This document shows, piece by piece, positions 4,871-13,839 of a DNA stretch of 15,378 nucleotides (the stretch's first letter is position 1; each line of letters opens with the position of its first letter). Source of the DNA: an uncultured Clostridia bacterium (GTDB lineage Bacteria > Bacillota > Clostridia > Oscillospirales > CAG-272); NCBI GenBank assembly GCA_937892405.1, contig CALAFS010000271.1:1-15378 (forward strand), written 5' to 3'. The position numbers and the translations under genes were made by a program. The notes under the pieces are model-generated. The model saw only the letters and a list, made by a program, of their open reading frames with translations. It searched no databases and was not told where the DNA came from.

Positions 4871-7800
4871 TTATTTTCCGATCACCGAATTCCGATATGC
4901 CGTAGCGGAGGCGGCGTAACCGGCAAGCGCGAGAACCAGTGCCTGCGTGCTCTCCGAGGTGTTTTCGTAGTAAGCCGTCAGATTGTAAGAGCCGCTCGCT
5001 GTCTTTCCGTCGGCATCGGTGTAGGTGTAGTTTACGGTACGGAGCATGCCGTAAGCATAGGTCGTAACTTCGATATAGGTGCGTCCGTCCTCTGCGGTTC
5101 TGATCTCGCAGGCAAGCGGTGCGCCGCCCGCCGAGAAGCGGAAGCTCTCTGCCGTCGTCGGATCGGAGACGAAGAAGGCGAAGGCGGGTGTCGCGTCAAG
5201 GCGCAGGCAGGCGCTCGCAAGTCCCGGTGTCACCTGTACCCCTTCCGGAAGTGCTGTGGGGTCGAGGCTTCCGTCATGCGATCCGATCACGGAGGTGATC
5301 GTCTCCGTCTTTTCCATCGTCGCGGTGCCGAAATAGGTCATCGCCGCCGAAATGTAGGAGAGCATATCCTTCATCAGCGCCTTCGTCTCGTCGGAATAGT
5401 CGCCGGCGAGGATCTTCTTTGCGTAAGAGGGAATCGACAGCCGATACGCGCGGGTCACGGCGCCCTCTCCGCTGTCGAGAAGAACCCGCACGGTGAAGCT
5501 GTCCGCACCGTACTTTGCCGCGATCTCTTTCGTCACGCGGTAGAATTCCGTGCCCTCGATCATCACGCGCTCAAGGTCGTAGAGCGGGAGCACCGTGCCG
5601 TCAAGCGAAATCTCTTTCACTTCCTTGATGGCGGGGACATACGCGTGAAAGCGGAAGTCCGAGTAAAGCGAGATGTTGGTCTTTACCTTGAAGGTCGCAG
5701 CGTCGAAGTCGGAGGACTGTGCCGTGCCGTAAGTGAGCACGGGCGTCGCGCTCGTGTTGTCGATGACAACATCCTCACCCCCCTCCTCGATCACGAGGAC
5801 GAAGGTCACATGCTTGCCGCCCGCGGCTTCGATCGCCGCCGTCACATCAATGACCGTCTTCCCGACCTGTGCCGTAAAGACGGCGATCGGGTCACCCGTC
5901 GGCACGGGTGCCGTCGTGTAGGTCAGGGGATCGGTGGGCGCGTCGCCGGTAAGAGCGTATACCTTGACCGTCTGCCCTGCGGCTTTCAGAATCGACAGGC
6001 GGAGCATCGCTTCGTACAGCTCCGCTCCCGTGTACGGTTCGAAGACGAGATAGGTCTTTTTGATGTTCGCATTCGCGACGGAAGGTGCGCCGAACACTGT
6101 GAGAGTGTCCGAGACTCCCATCTCGGTCACCCCCGCCGCGGCGGACAGTCCGAGGTTGGTCTCTGTCAGGTTGGGATTCACTCTGCGCACCGAGAGGTCG
6201 TCAAAATACATGTAGACGGGATCTTCGGATTTGAAGACCTGTTTGCCGTCGATCATTTCGTATTCGTTCGACTGTCCCATTGCAAACGGGTGAATCGCGA
6301 GATAAACGGCAGGCTTATCGGCTTGCAGCTGTGCGTCGGTGATCGTGTAGGTGTAGGTATACCGTTTCCAGACATTTGCCTCGGTGACGGTAAAGGTCTC
6401 TGCCTGTTCAAGACTGTTCAGGTTGTAGTAGGATCCGCCGTATGCGCAGGTGAGCGCCACCTTGAACTGTCCCGTTTTCGTCGCCTTCATCCAGAAGGAT
6501 ACAGAATAGGTCTGACCGCGCTGATCTTCCGTATACGAGGTCGGTAAGAACCGCGTCCAGAAGGGGAAGTTGTTGACACGCGTGGATTTCAAAACCGTGA
6601 CATAGGAGCCGCTGTGTGCGTTCTCCGCGTCCTGTACGCGCTCAAAGGAGTCGCGCCATACCGATTCCGCGTCGTCCTCGCTCATATATCTCTTTTCAAA
6701 GTAGTAATAGCTCGGTCCGAAGGTGTCGCTCTCAAAGTCCGCGATCTTCGTCTCGGTGTCAAAGTCCGCGTAGGCGGATTTCTCGACTTCATAGACAAGG
6801 AAGTTGTCGAGCGTGATCGTCACATCCTTGTACTTGCCCGTCGCGTCACGGAATCCGTTGTAGAATTTCATAGCGGGTACAAGGGGCGAGTACTTCTTTC
6901 CTCCGCTTTCCACATATGCCGCTGTCGTGCCATCTTCTTTCAGAAGATTTCCGTAGAGCATTCCCTCGGTGACGGTAAACTCAAAAGAATAGGTGCGTGT
7001 CTGCTCTGTAAGTTGGACGGAAGTCTGTGTATTCGGATAGAAGTTAAAACGATATCCCTCCGACTTTACGCCGTTTGTAAAGTTATATACATCGCCACCG
7101 CCCACGGGATATTCCGAGACGAGTCCGAGATCAAGAAGACCGGGCGTCGTCGCAGATGCCGTGAAGGTAATCCGGAAGGTTTTTCCGACATTTTCTTCGG
7201 TAAAAGCATTATATCTCCAGCTGTTGATCATGCTGGAAATGTATACATTTTGACCGGCATTGGGATTTTGTGAGGCGTTATTCAGAGAGGGATTCAGAAC
7301 GATGGGCTGCCCATTGCCTTTGGAAACGACAGGTGTTGTACCGAAGCCGGCGGCGGGAGCGTCGCCGTATCCTTTATCGCTCACCAGCGTTCCGGCGGCT
7401 TTTTCGATCAGCGTGATCTTTGCCGCACCCGTGACTTCGCTTGCGACAAGGTCGTCAACGCTCAAAGTGACGGCAGGATCCGTCAGATCTTTTGCCTTTT
7501 GTACTCTTTCGTTCCACGAAAGGTTTTTGTTCGGGTTCATCTGAAAGGTGCGGAATCCGAAATTGTTCAGGGAGACATAGTGATTCGCACCCCAGTGCAG
7601 AACATATTTTTCCACTATGTGCGCATCGACCGTGAACTCATAGGTGAAAGTTTGCCAGCTGTCGGCTTTTGTAATTTCGCAGGTCATCGGAAGGTACGGC
7701 TCCCAGCAGTGATTCACGCTGTCCGCCACACCTTCGCCGCCGGAAACATAGGTGTCGGAGTTGCGGGGTCTCGCGCTCATCATGCCGACTTCGAAGCTTC

Positions 7801-10800
7801 CCGTCACATTCGACTTCACACGGAAGGTGATGCGGAAGGTGCGTCCGATGTCCTCTGCCTTGAAGCTCGGCAGGAAGTTGTTTGCATAACTGCCGATCAG
7901 AATGGAGTTGCCGTCGGTTTTCGTGGCTTCGGGATAGATCTCCAGTGTCTTGTTGCCGTCCGTCTCCTCGCCGTATCCGTAGGAGAGCACACCGGCGTCG
8001 TAGCCGGAGGCAAGAGGTTCATATTTCTTCGTAAAATCGAGAGAAGCAACCGCATTTTCTCCGCCGGCGTTCGCACTGACGAAGACAAGCGTAATGGCAT
8101 AAGCGCCCGCCCGGTACATCTCACCCGCGAAATCGGTGAGATCCAGAGCGTAGGTGTTCGTTCCCTCACCAAGGGTGAAGGTGGCGAGAGGCGTTCCGCC
8201 GAAGACTTCGGAGAGTCTGACACCCGAGCCGAGGCGGTCGTTTGCCGGTGCGTTCGCGGCAGTGATACTGCCCTTCGTCCAATTCTGACCTGCCGCCACA
8301 TCGGCGACACCGTAGACCGCGATCGTGCTGTTTTTACCCGTCGCGTTGAAGAGGAGCGCCGCCGTCTTGCCGTTATAGCCGTCAAGGGAGAGCTGAACAT
8401 AGGACTTTGCACTGATGTTGTCCGTGCCCTGCTCACCGCCGCCGACGAGAAGCGTACCGTTCTCCTGCACGCCGTCGGGATCGGAGGAGACGACATAGGT
8501 TGCCTGTACCGGGAGCGCGTCCTTCGTGTCCATCGGCTTGATCGACAGCTCGGGCGCCGCGGCGAGGCTCACGCCTGTATGCACTTCCTCAAAGAGGAAA
8601 TCATCGAAATACAGCGCGTCGGTATGCGCTTTGTTAACCGTGACCGCGCCTGCCGCTTCTGCCGCGGCTACATTTTCATAGTGAGTATAGCTGTCGTTCA
8701 GACCCCAGTCGCCCGCGTAGTTGCCCGGTTTTGAAGAGGAGGAAGCGTCTGCTCTCTCTCTCGGTCTGACCGCCGCGTGAGGATCAAGCACGGCAATGCT
8801 CTTGTTCTCCGTAATCAGAGAGAAGCTCGCTTTGTTCAGCTTTTCCCAGTCAAGCGGATCGTCGACGCGGAAGGTGAAGGAGACCGTCGTCCATTCGCCC
8901 GCCGTTGTCCAGAAGGAGATACAGGTGTCGTTCTGTGCATCGGTGATTCTGTTCTGATTGTCAAATTCGGTTCCGACGACAAGCCCCATCAGACGGGAGG
9001 TCTTGTCATATACCCGGAAAGAAATGCGGAAGGCGCGTCCGTAGTCCGCCTCCGTGATGGCAGACCAACCATTCATCCAGTAGTTGACGGTGCCGGTCCA
9101 GTACGGGTTGGAAATCGTGTTGCAGGAAAGATCGTTGTTCAGATCTATAAAGGAAGAGCCACGCACGGCATACTCGAACTTCAGGCTCTTGTTGGCACTG
9201 CCGTCGGCGTTCGGAATGTCGTCGGAGAGGGAAGTCTTCGCCGTGTAGGTGAACCAGTAGCCGCTCGTGTTGCCGTCTTCCATGGTGGACTCGCGCAGAG
9301 TTGCGGAGCCCGCCTTGTATTTTGCCTGTAAGCGGAAGATCGGGGTTCCCTCATCCGCCGTGCGGAGAAAGTCGGTCACATCGAAGGTATAGACACCCGC
9401 GCCGACGAGGATCAGCTCGCCGAGCGTCTTCCATTCGGTCACATCGGCATAGGTTTCGCCCTCGCCGAGCACCGCGCCCGAGACGATGACCGTGTTGCTC
9501 GCGTCGTTTTCGACGGCGAAGCGGAGATCCGTGCGGTGCGCCGAGCGCACTTCGGTAGTATCAAAGGTGATATAGGTCGCGTCGGTGTCTGTGATTGTAT
9601 TCTGCGATCCTTCCACCGAGCTTGCCGCCTCGGTGACACCCGATGCGGTGCGGAAGGTCAGGCTCATCGCTTCTTTCAGCGTTTTGCCGTTTGCGGCGGC
9701 GATCGTTTCGGGCACGATCACGCGGTAGTAGGCGCCGTCTTCGAGATCATAGGGAAGGAATTTCCACTGCTGATTGCCGAAGGAAGAAGTCCACGCGCCA
9801 GTGACTCCCTCGCCCGTCGTCGCGTTGACGATCTCAACCTTCGCGATCTCACTGCCGTCCACGGGCCCCGTGAAGGCGAGCTTGATCGACGAGTCCTTGC
9901 CGATCTCGTACACATGGTCGATATCCAGTTTGTTGTCTGTGCCGATGTCGCCGATCGTATCGACATCAATCACCATGCACTCGGCGTTTCCGTCTTTCAG
10001 CCAGTAGTTCGCGTAACGATGGAACGCGTAGTAGGTGTCAATGCCGTAGCTCTGATCTTCTCCGTAGCCGAAGTTGTGTCCGACATCGGGAGAGACAAGA
10101 CCGAAGAAGGGGACATTCCCCGTGCGGCAACGGTTCATGATCGGAATATAGAAGGACCAGTAAGAGCAGCCGTCGCCGCCTGCCTGCTGGGTTCCTGTGC
10201 CGAAGATCGGGGCACTGCCCGCGGTGACCGTCTGTGCGCCCGCACCGCACTGCGCGTACACAAGATTTGCCTGCGAGGAGATCGCCGTACCGTCCGCATA
10301 GGTCAGCATCGGCTGTGTCTCGGGAAGGCGGATCTTCGCGTCGGTGCTCGCACCGTCCGCTGTAAGGAAGGGATCGGTATAGCCGAAGGTCGCGTCCTCC
10401 CGCGCCTCAAGGCGCGTCTCGCCGCGGTGCCCTTCGATGTGATATGCCTCTTCGAGAAGCTCGGGGTGCGGGTTTGCGAAGCGGATGCAATATCCCGACT
10501 TCGAGTTGCCGTAGATACCGATTTTGTCTGCTTTGAGAGGGAATTTCAGAACGCCGTCGAAGCCATCGACCGTTACGCCGTCGACGCCCATCTTGCGGAT
10601 CGTGCGGAGCAGGGCGCTGTCCGACTTGATGCCGTTGTACATCGACATCGAGTAGGTGTAGTTGTCACCCGAGACCGAGTTGATCTGGCTGTTGCCGCAG
10701 AAGTAACCGTAGTGATCGTTTCTGCACATCGGGACGAGCGCATAGTCCGACACGACACCGGAGTAACCCGAGAAGAGGAAGCCCGTCATCTGCGGACGGG

Positions 10801-11842
10801 TGCTCGACGAGAGCATGCCGGAGCGGGTGTAAGTCGACGCCATGCACACCATCACCGGGACATTGTCGACATCTCCCGTCGGATAGAAGACATCGAAATA
10901 CAGGTTCAGGTCGATGAAGGTGCCGTCGGGCTTCACGCAGTCGGTGACCGAGGTCACCTTCGTGTTGCCGATATAAGTATAAGGATAGGCTTTCTGTTCT
11001 TCGGCGGACAGCTTTTTCAGTTCCGCCTCGGAGATCGACTTCGTCTTGTTTTCGTCGGAGAACCAGGTCGCATAGTCGATCGTGCGCTTGTCGCTCGCAC
11101 TCTGCTTTGTGATCGCTTCCGTTTTGTCGAGACGGGGTGTGCCGTCGTCGTTCACCCACTTTACAAGGAGGTCACGCTTCACCGACTTGAAGTCGTTGTT
11201 CCAGATCTCGGCGATCCGCTCGAGCGACCCCGCCGCACCGTGAAGATCGTAGGAGAAGTAGGGGATCCGGTAGGCGATGTCATATCCTGCGGGCAGAACA
11301 TAGCTGATCGCCATATCGGACGGTCCGCCCGTCATCTTCCCGTCTGTAAAGGTGCCGGCGGTGTAGCTCTTCGTCCCTGCGAAGTTCTGTCCGCCGATGA
11401 CCTGTGCGCGGATATCCTGAATACTCCAGTCGAGATCGGGGGACAGTGCTTTTTCGTTCTTCATGTAGTCGAGCACAAGAACGAAGAATCCGCGATCGAG
11501 CAGCGAACGCACGATTTCCTCGTCTGACTTCGTCCCGATTCTCTCGGTGTTCGTGTTCATCACATAGAAGATGATCGGGGAGCCTTCGACCCCCTGTTTG
11601 CTGACGGTGTACTCCTTTGCCGTGTCGTAGTAGGTGTGTACATTCACCGTCAGCCCGACGGTGTTGTCCGTTGTCTGCGCGGAGGCGTGCAGGAATCCGG
11701 ACAGGGCGCCGAGCGCTTCGGGTGCGTCGGGCGTCACTTCTTCTCCTGCCGCAAAGGCGACATGGGAGAAAGGAAGACACAGCGCGAGCATCACCGACGC
11801 GAGCACTGCCGCCAGCACGCGATGGAACCGTTGCTTTTTCAT
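4871..11842 (-). CDS. Giant secreted multi-modular hydrolase/carbohydrate-binding protein
   Basis: 2323 residues. A signal peptide (1-31, basic start then LAAVLASVMLALCL, AFA cleavage site) shows export. Residues about 60-620 look like an alpha/beta hydrolase: YGNSKSG (Ser447), Glu470 in HIEGHRGE and His589 in SPDVGHNFGYG form a plausible triad. An SbsA-type Ig-like segment follows (about 650-735). Then CBM96/DNRLRE-like modules (about 750-850, 1140-1250, 1925-2035) are interspersed with four beta-sandwich modules resembling CBM4/9. Those four share a G-(R/K/Q)-(A/T)-(F/Y)-xIxF strand (935, 1333, 1553, 1775) and close with a DD/DN-F/L strand (1078, 1461, 1677, 1879). Residues 2041-2323 form a C-terminal domain with YAKKILAGDYSDETKALMKD. 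No LPXTG, SLH or dockerin anchor is seen. AAGGAG precedes the start. Probably acts on plant polysaccharide esters at the cell surface; this is inference. Confidence 0.85.
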   Translation of the reverse strand: MKKQRFHRVLAAVLASVMLALCLPFSHVAFAAGEEVTPDAPEALGALSGFLHASAQTTDNTVGLTVNVHTYYDTAKEYTVSKQGVEGSPIIFYVMNTNTERIGTKSDEEIVRSLLDRGFFVLVLDYMKNEKALSPDLDWSIQDIRAQVIGGQNFAGTKSYTAGTFTDGKMTGGPSDMAISYVLPAGYDIAYRIPYFSYDLHGAAGSLERIAEIWNNDFKSVKRDLLVKWVNDDGTPRLDKTEAITKQSASDKRTIDYATWFSDENKTKSISEAELKKLSAEEQKAYPYTYIGNTKVTSVTDCVKPDGTFIDLNLYFDVFYPTGDVDNVPVMVCMASTYTRSGMLSSSTRPQMTGFLFSGYSGVVSDYALVPMCRNDHYGYFCGNSQINSVSGDNYTYSMSMYNGIKSDSALLRTIRKMGVDGVTVDGFDGVLKFPLKADKIGIYGNSKSGYCIRFANPHPELLEEAYHIEGHRGETRLEAREDATFGYTDPFLTADGASTDAKIRLPETQPMLTYADGTAISSQANLVYAQCGAGAQTVTAGSAPIFGTGTQQAGGDGCSYWSFYIPIMNRCRTGNVPFFGLVSPDVGHNFGYGEDQSYGIDTYYAFHRYANYWLKDGNAECMVIDVDTIGDIGTDNKLDIDHVYEIGKDSSIKLAFTGPVDGSEIAKVEIVNATTGEGVTGAWTSSFGNQQWKFLPYDLEDGAYYRVIVPETIAAANGKTLKEAMSLTFRTASGVTEAASSVEGSQNTITDTDATYITFDTTEVRSAHRTDLRFAVENDASNTVIVSGAVLGEGETYADVTEWKTLGELILVGAGVYTFDVTDFLRTADEGTPIFRLQAKYKAGSATLRESTMEDGNTSGYWFTYTAKTSLSDDIPNADGSANKSLKFEYAVRGSSFIDLNNDLSCNTISNPYWTGTVNYWMNGWSAITEADYGRAFRISFRVYDKTSRLMGLVVGTEFDNQNRITDAQNDTCISFWTTAGEWTTVSFTFRVDDPLDWEKLNKASFSLITENKSIAVLDPHAAVRPRERADASSSSKPGNYAGDWGLNDSYTHYENVAAAEAAGAVTVNKAHTDALYFDDFLFEEVHTGVSLAAAPELSIKPMDTKDALPVQATYVVSSDPDGVQENGTLLVGGGEQGTDNISAKSYVQLSLDGYNGKTAALLFNATGKNSTIAVYGVADVAAGQNWTKGSITAANAPANDRLGSGVRLSEVFGGTPLATFTLGEGTNTYALDLTDFAGEMYRAGAYAITLVFVSANAGGENAVASLDFTKKYEPLASGYDAGVLSYGYGEETDGNKTLEIYPEATKTDGNSILIGSYANNFLPSFKAEDIGRTFRITFRVKSNVTGSFEVGMMSARPRNSDTYVSGGEGVADSVNHCWEPYLPMTCEITKADSWQTFTYEFTVDAHIVEKYVLHWGANHYVSLNNFGFRTFQMNPNKNLSWNERVQKAKDLTDPAVTLSVDDLVASEVTGAAKITLIEKAAGTLVSDKGYGDAPAAGFGTTPVVSKGNGQPIVLNPSLNNASQNPNAGQNVYISSMINSWRYNAFTEENVGKTFRITFTASATTPGLLDLGLVSEYPVGGGDVYNFTNGVKSEGYRFNFYPNTQTSVQLTEQTRTYSFEFTVTEGMLYGNLLKEDGTTAAYVESGGKKYSPLVPAMKFYNGFRDATGKYKDVTITLDNFLVYEVEKSAYADFDTETKIADFESDTFGPSYYYFEKRYMSEDDAESVWRDSFERVQDAENAHSGSYVTVLKSTRVNNFPFWTRFLPTSYTEDQRGQTYSVSFWMKATKTGQFKVALTCAYGGSYYNLNSLEQAETFTVTEANVWKRYTYTYTITDAQLQADKPAVYLAIHPFAMGQSNEYEMIDGKQVFKSEDPVYMYFDDLSVRRVNPNLTETNLGLSAAAGVTEMGVSDTLTVFGAPSVANANIKKTYLVFEPYTGAELYEAMLRLSILKAAGQTVKVYALTGDAPTDPLTYTTAPVPTGDPIAVFTAQVGKTVIDVTAAIEAAGGKHVTFVLVIEEGGEDVVIDNTSATPVLTYGTAQSSDFDAATFKVKTNISLYSDFRFHAYVPAIKEVKEISLDGTVLPLYDLERVMIEGTEFYRVTKEIAAKYGADSFTVRVLLDSGEGAVTRAYRLSIPSYAKKILAGDYSDETKALMKDMLSYISAAMTYFGTATMEKTETITSVIGSHDGSLDPTALPEGVQVTPGLASACLRLDATPAFAFFVSDPTTAESFRFSAGGAPLACEIRTAEDGRTYIEVTTYAYGMLRTVNYTYTDADGKTASGSYNLTAYYENTSESTQALVLALAGYAASATAYRNSVIGK

Positions 11843-12012
11843 GGTTTTCTCTCCTTATGTAAAAAATATTTTGCATTTTCCGACATTTTTCCGCCGACCG
11901 CATGCTTTCTTTGCACCGATGTCGGGATTTATCGGCGCGAAAAAAATGCGCGATCTTTTCAGAGCGCGGGAGGAGCCTGTCGGATTCTCCTCTGCCTCTT
12001 GTCTTTATTATA
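11843..12012 (-). promoter_or_regulatory. Promoter and about 160-nt leader of the giant gene
   Basis: A perfect -10 TATAAT (12007-12012) is present on the minus strand. The -35 is weak (TTGCGT at 12030-12035, 17-bp spacing). The leader to the ATG at 11842 is about 160 nt and contains a GAGGAG/CTCCTC hairpin and further short GC-rich pairings, then AAGGAG eight bases before the start. No known riboswitch signature is visible. Confidence 0.6.
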
Positions 12013-12184
12013 GGCGCCAACCTGCACAAACGCAAGCACATTTCATGACTGTTTTCTGTCAGATTTTTACTTTTCTTCCGCGACGCGGAATTCTTTCCGG
12101 GGAAGTGCGATTTTGCACCGCCCGCTTTTTTGCCTTCCGTTTTTCGCGAATTTTTTCTCCCCGCCCGAAAAGTATCGATTCTCC

Positions 12185-12213
12185 TTGACAAGCACCCGCG
12201 CGAATGGTATAAT
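12185..12213 (+). promoter_or_regulatory. Consensus promoter of guaB
   Basis: Perfect -35 TTGACA (12185-12190), 17-bp spacer and perfect -10 TATAAT (12208-12213). Initiation near 12220 gives a leader of about 30 nt. It is divergent from the giant-gene promoter. The roughly 170 bp between the two -35 boxes holds no gene or hairpin I can support. Confidence 0.93.
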
Positions 12214-12250
12214 AGGAACAACAAAACGATTTTATGAAACGGAGAACGCT

Positions 12251-13756
12251 ATGGCAACTTTTATCAATGAGCCGGCACATACTTTCAACGAGTACCTCCT
12301 GATTCCGGGTTACTCCTCTGCGGAATGTATTCCGGCAAATGTCAGTCTGAAAACTCCCCTCGTCAAATATAAAAAGGGCGAGACCCCGAAGATCATGATG
12401 AACATTCCGATGGTCTCCGCCATCATGCAGTCGGTCTCGGGCGACCGTCTCGCTGTGGCACTGGCGACCGAGGGCGGCGTTTCCTTTATCTACGGCTCGC
12501 AGAGCGTTGAAGATGAGGCGGCGATGGTCCGCCGCGCAAAGAGTTATAAAGCGGGCTTTGTCAGAAGCGATTCCAACATCTCTCCCGATGCCACCCTCGC
12601 CGACATCATCGCCCTGAAGGAGAAGACCGGGCACTCCACCGTCGCCGTCACCGAGGACGGCACCCCGGACGGGAAGCTCGTCGGCATCGTCACCGGCAGA
12701 GACTACCGCGTCAGCCGCATGGCGCCCACGATGAAGGTGCGCGACTTCATGACCCCGCTCGCGAAGCTCGTCACCGCGCCCGAAGGGACAACCCTCAAAG
12801 AGGCGAACGATATCATCTGGGACAACAAACTGAACTCTCTTCCCATCGTCGACGCGAAGGGTCATCTCTGCTACATGGTTTTCCGCAAGGACTACGACAC
12901 CCATAAGCAGAACCCGAACGAACTGCTCGACGCCTCGAAGCGCTATGTCGTCGGCGCCGGTATCAACACCCGCGACTATGCCGAGCGCGTTCCCGCTCTG
13001 ATCGAGGCGGGCGCCGATGTCCTTTGCATCGACTCCTCCGAGGGCTTTTCCGAATGGCAGAAGCGCACGATCGCGTGGATCCGTGAGCGCTACGGCGACG
13101 ATGTCAAGGTCGGCGCAGGCAATGTTGTCGACGCGAAGGGCTTCCGTTTCCTTGCCGAGTGCGGCGCCGACTTTATCAAGGTCGGTATCGGCGGCGGCTC
13201 CATCTGCATCACCCGAGAGACGAAGGGCATCGGAAGAGGACAGGCGACCGCTCTGATTGATGTCTGTGCGGAGCGCGACCGTTACTTCGAGGAGACCGGT
13301 ATCTATGTCCCCGTCTGCTCGGACGGCGGTATCGTCTATGACCATCACATCACCCTCGCACTTGCGATGGGCGCCGATTTCGTCATGCTCGGCAGATACT
13401 TCGCCCGCTTTGACGAGAGCCCGTCGAACAAGGTTTCCATCGGCGGTATCTATTATAAAGAGTACTGGGGCGAAGGCTCCGCAAGAGCCCGCAACTGGCA
13501 GAGATACGACCTCGGCGGCGACAAGAAGCTCTCCTTCGAGGAAGGCGTCGATTCTTATGTCCCCTATGCCGGCAGTCTGCGCGACAATGTCGCCATGTCC
13601 CTTTCCAAGGTGAAATCCACAATGTGCAACTGCGGCGCGCTCACCATTCCCGAGCTCCAGGAGAAGGCGGTTCTTACCCTCGTCTCCGCGACGAGTATCG
13701 TCGAGGGCGGCGCCCACGATGTCATCCGTAAGGAAAAGAGCAACGCCGTCAAGTAA
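12251..13756 (+). CDS. guaB: IMP dehydrogenase, Tritrichomonas foetus-like type
   Basis: 501 residues. Oxidises IMP to XMP with NAD+, the committed step of guanine nucleotide synthesis, in the cytoplasm. A CBS pair occupies about residues 105-217 (SDSNISPDATLADII to VFRKDYD). The catalytic loop GIGGGSICITRETKGIGRG places Cys319; Asp261 (CIDSSEGFSEWQ), Thr321 and the Arg418-Tyr419 dyad (ARNWQRYDLGG) complete the active site. Numbering and local sequence match, as I recall it, the IMPDH of the parasite T. foetus, including MA-x3-NEP-x-HTFNEYLLIPG at the start and STMCNCGALTIP near the end. The start is the ATG at 12251 with GGAG six bases upstream; a longer frame from 12113 is rejected because it crosses the promoter. 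Probably co-transcribed with the next gene. Confidence 0.96.
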   Translation: MATFINEPAHTFNEYLLIPGYSSAECIPANVSLKTPLVKYKKGETPKIMMNIPMVSAIMQSVSGDRLAVALATEGGVSFIYGSQSVEDEAAMVRRAKSYKAGFVRSDSNISPDATLADIIALKEKTGHSTVAVTEDGTPDGKLVGIVTGRDYRVSRMAPTMKVRDFMTPLAKLVTAPEGTTLKEANDIIWDNKLNSLPIVDAKGHLCYMVFRKDYDTHKQNPNELLDASKRYVVGAGINTRDYAERVPALIEAGADVLCIDSSEGFSEWQKRTIAWIRERYGDDVKVGAGNVVDAKGFRFLAECGADFIKVGIGGGSICITRETKGIGRGQATALIDVCAERDRYFEETGIYVPVCSDGGIVYDHHITLALAMGADFVMLGRYFARFDESPSNKVSIGGIYYKEYWGEGSARARNWQRYDLGGDKKLSFEEGVDSYVPYAGSLRDNVAMSLSKVKSTMCNCGALTIPELQEKAVLTLVSATSIVEGGAHDVIRKEKSNAVK

Positions 13757-13839
13757 TTTCGGCGGCATGTCCGAAAAGTCGGAACCCAAAATCTATCTCT
13801 TCCGAATTCCGTTCGGAACCGAAAGGAAAACAAAGTAAA

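Noticed and set aside
5276..11527. Several long plus-strand open frames (423, 411 and 663 codons) opposite the giant gene
   Set aside because: They are antisense to a domain-rich secreted protein and have low-complexity, charge-rich sequence without domains.
12113..12250. 46-codon N-terminal extension of guaB
   Set aside because: It spans the perfect TTGACA/TATAAT promoter. The family's known N-terminus (MA...NEP.HTFNEYLLIPG) begins at 12251, preceded by GGAG.
12059..13789. Long minus-strand open frame of 576 codons opposite guaB
   Set aside because: It lies antisense to a certain gene with strong codon bias, has no recognisable domains and no ribosome binding site; it is a shadow frame.
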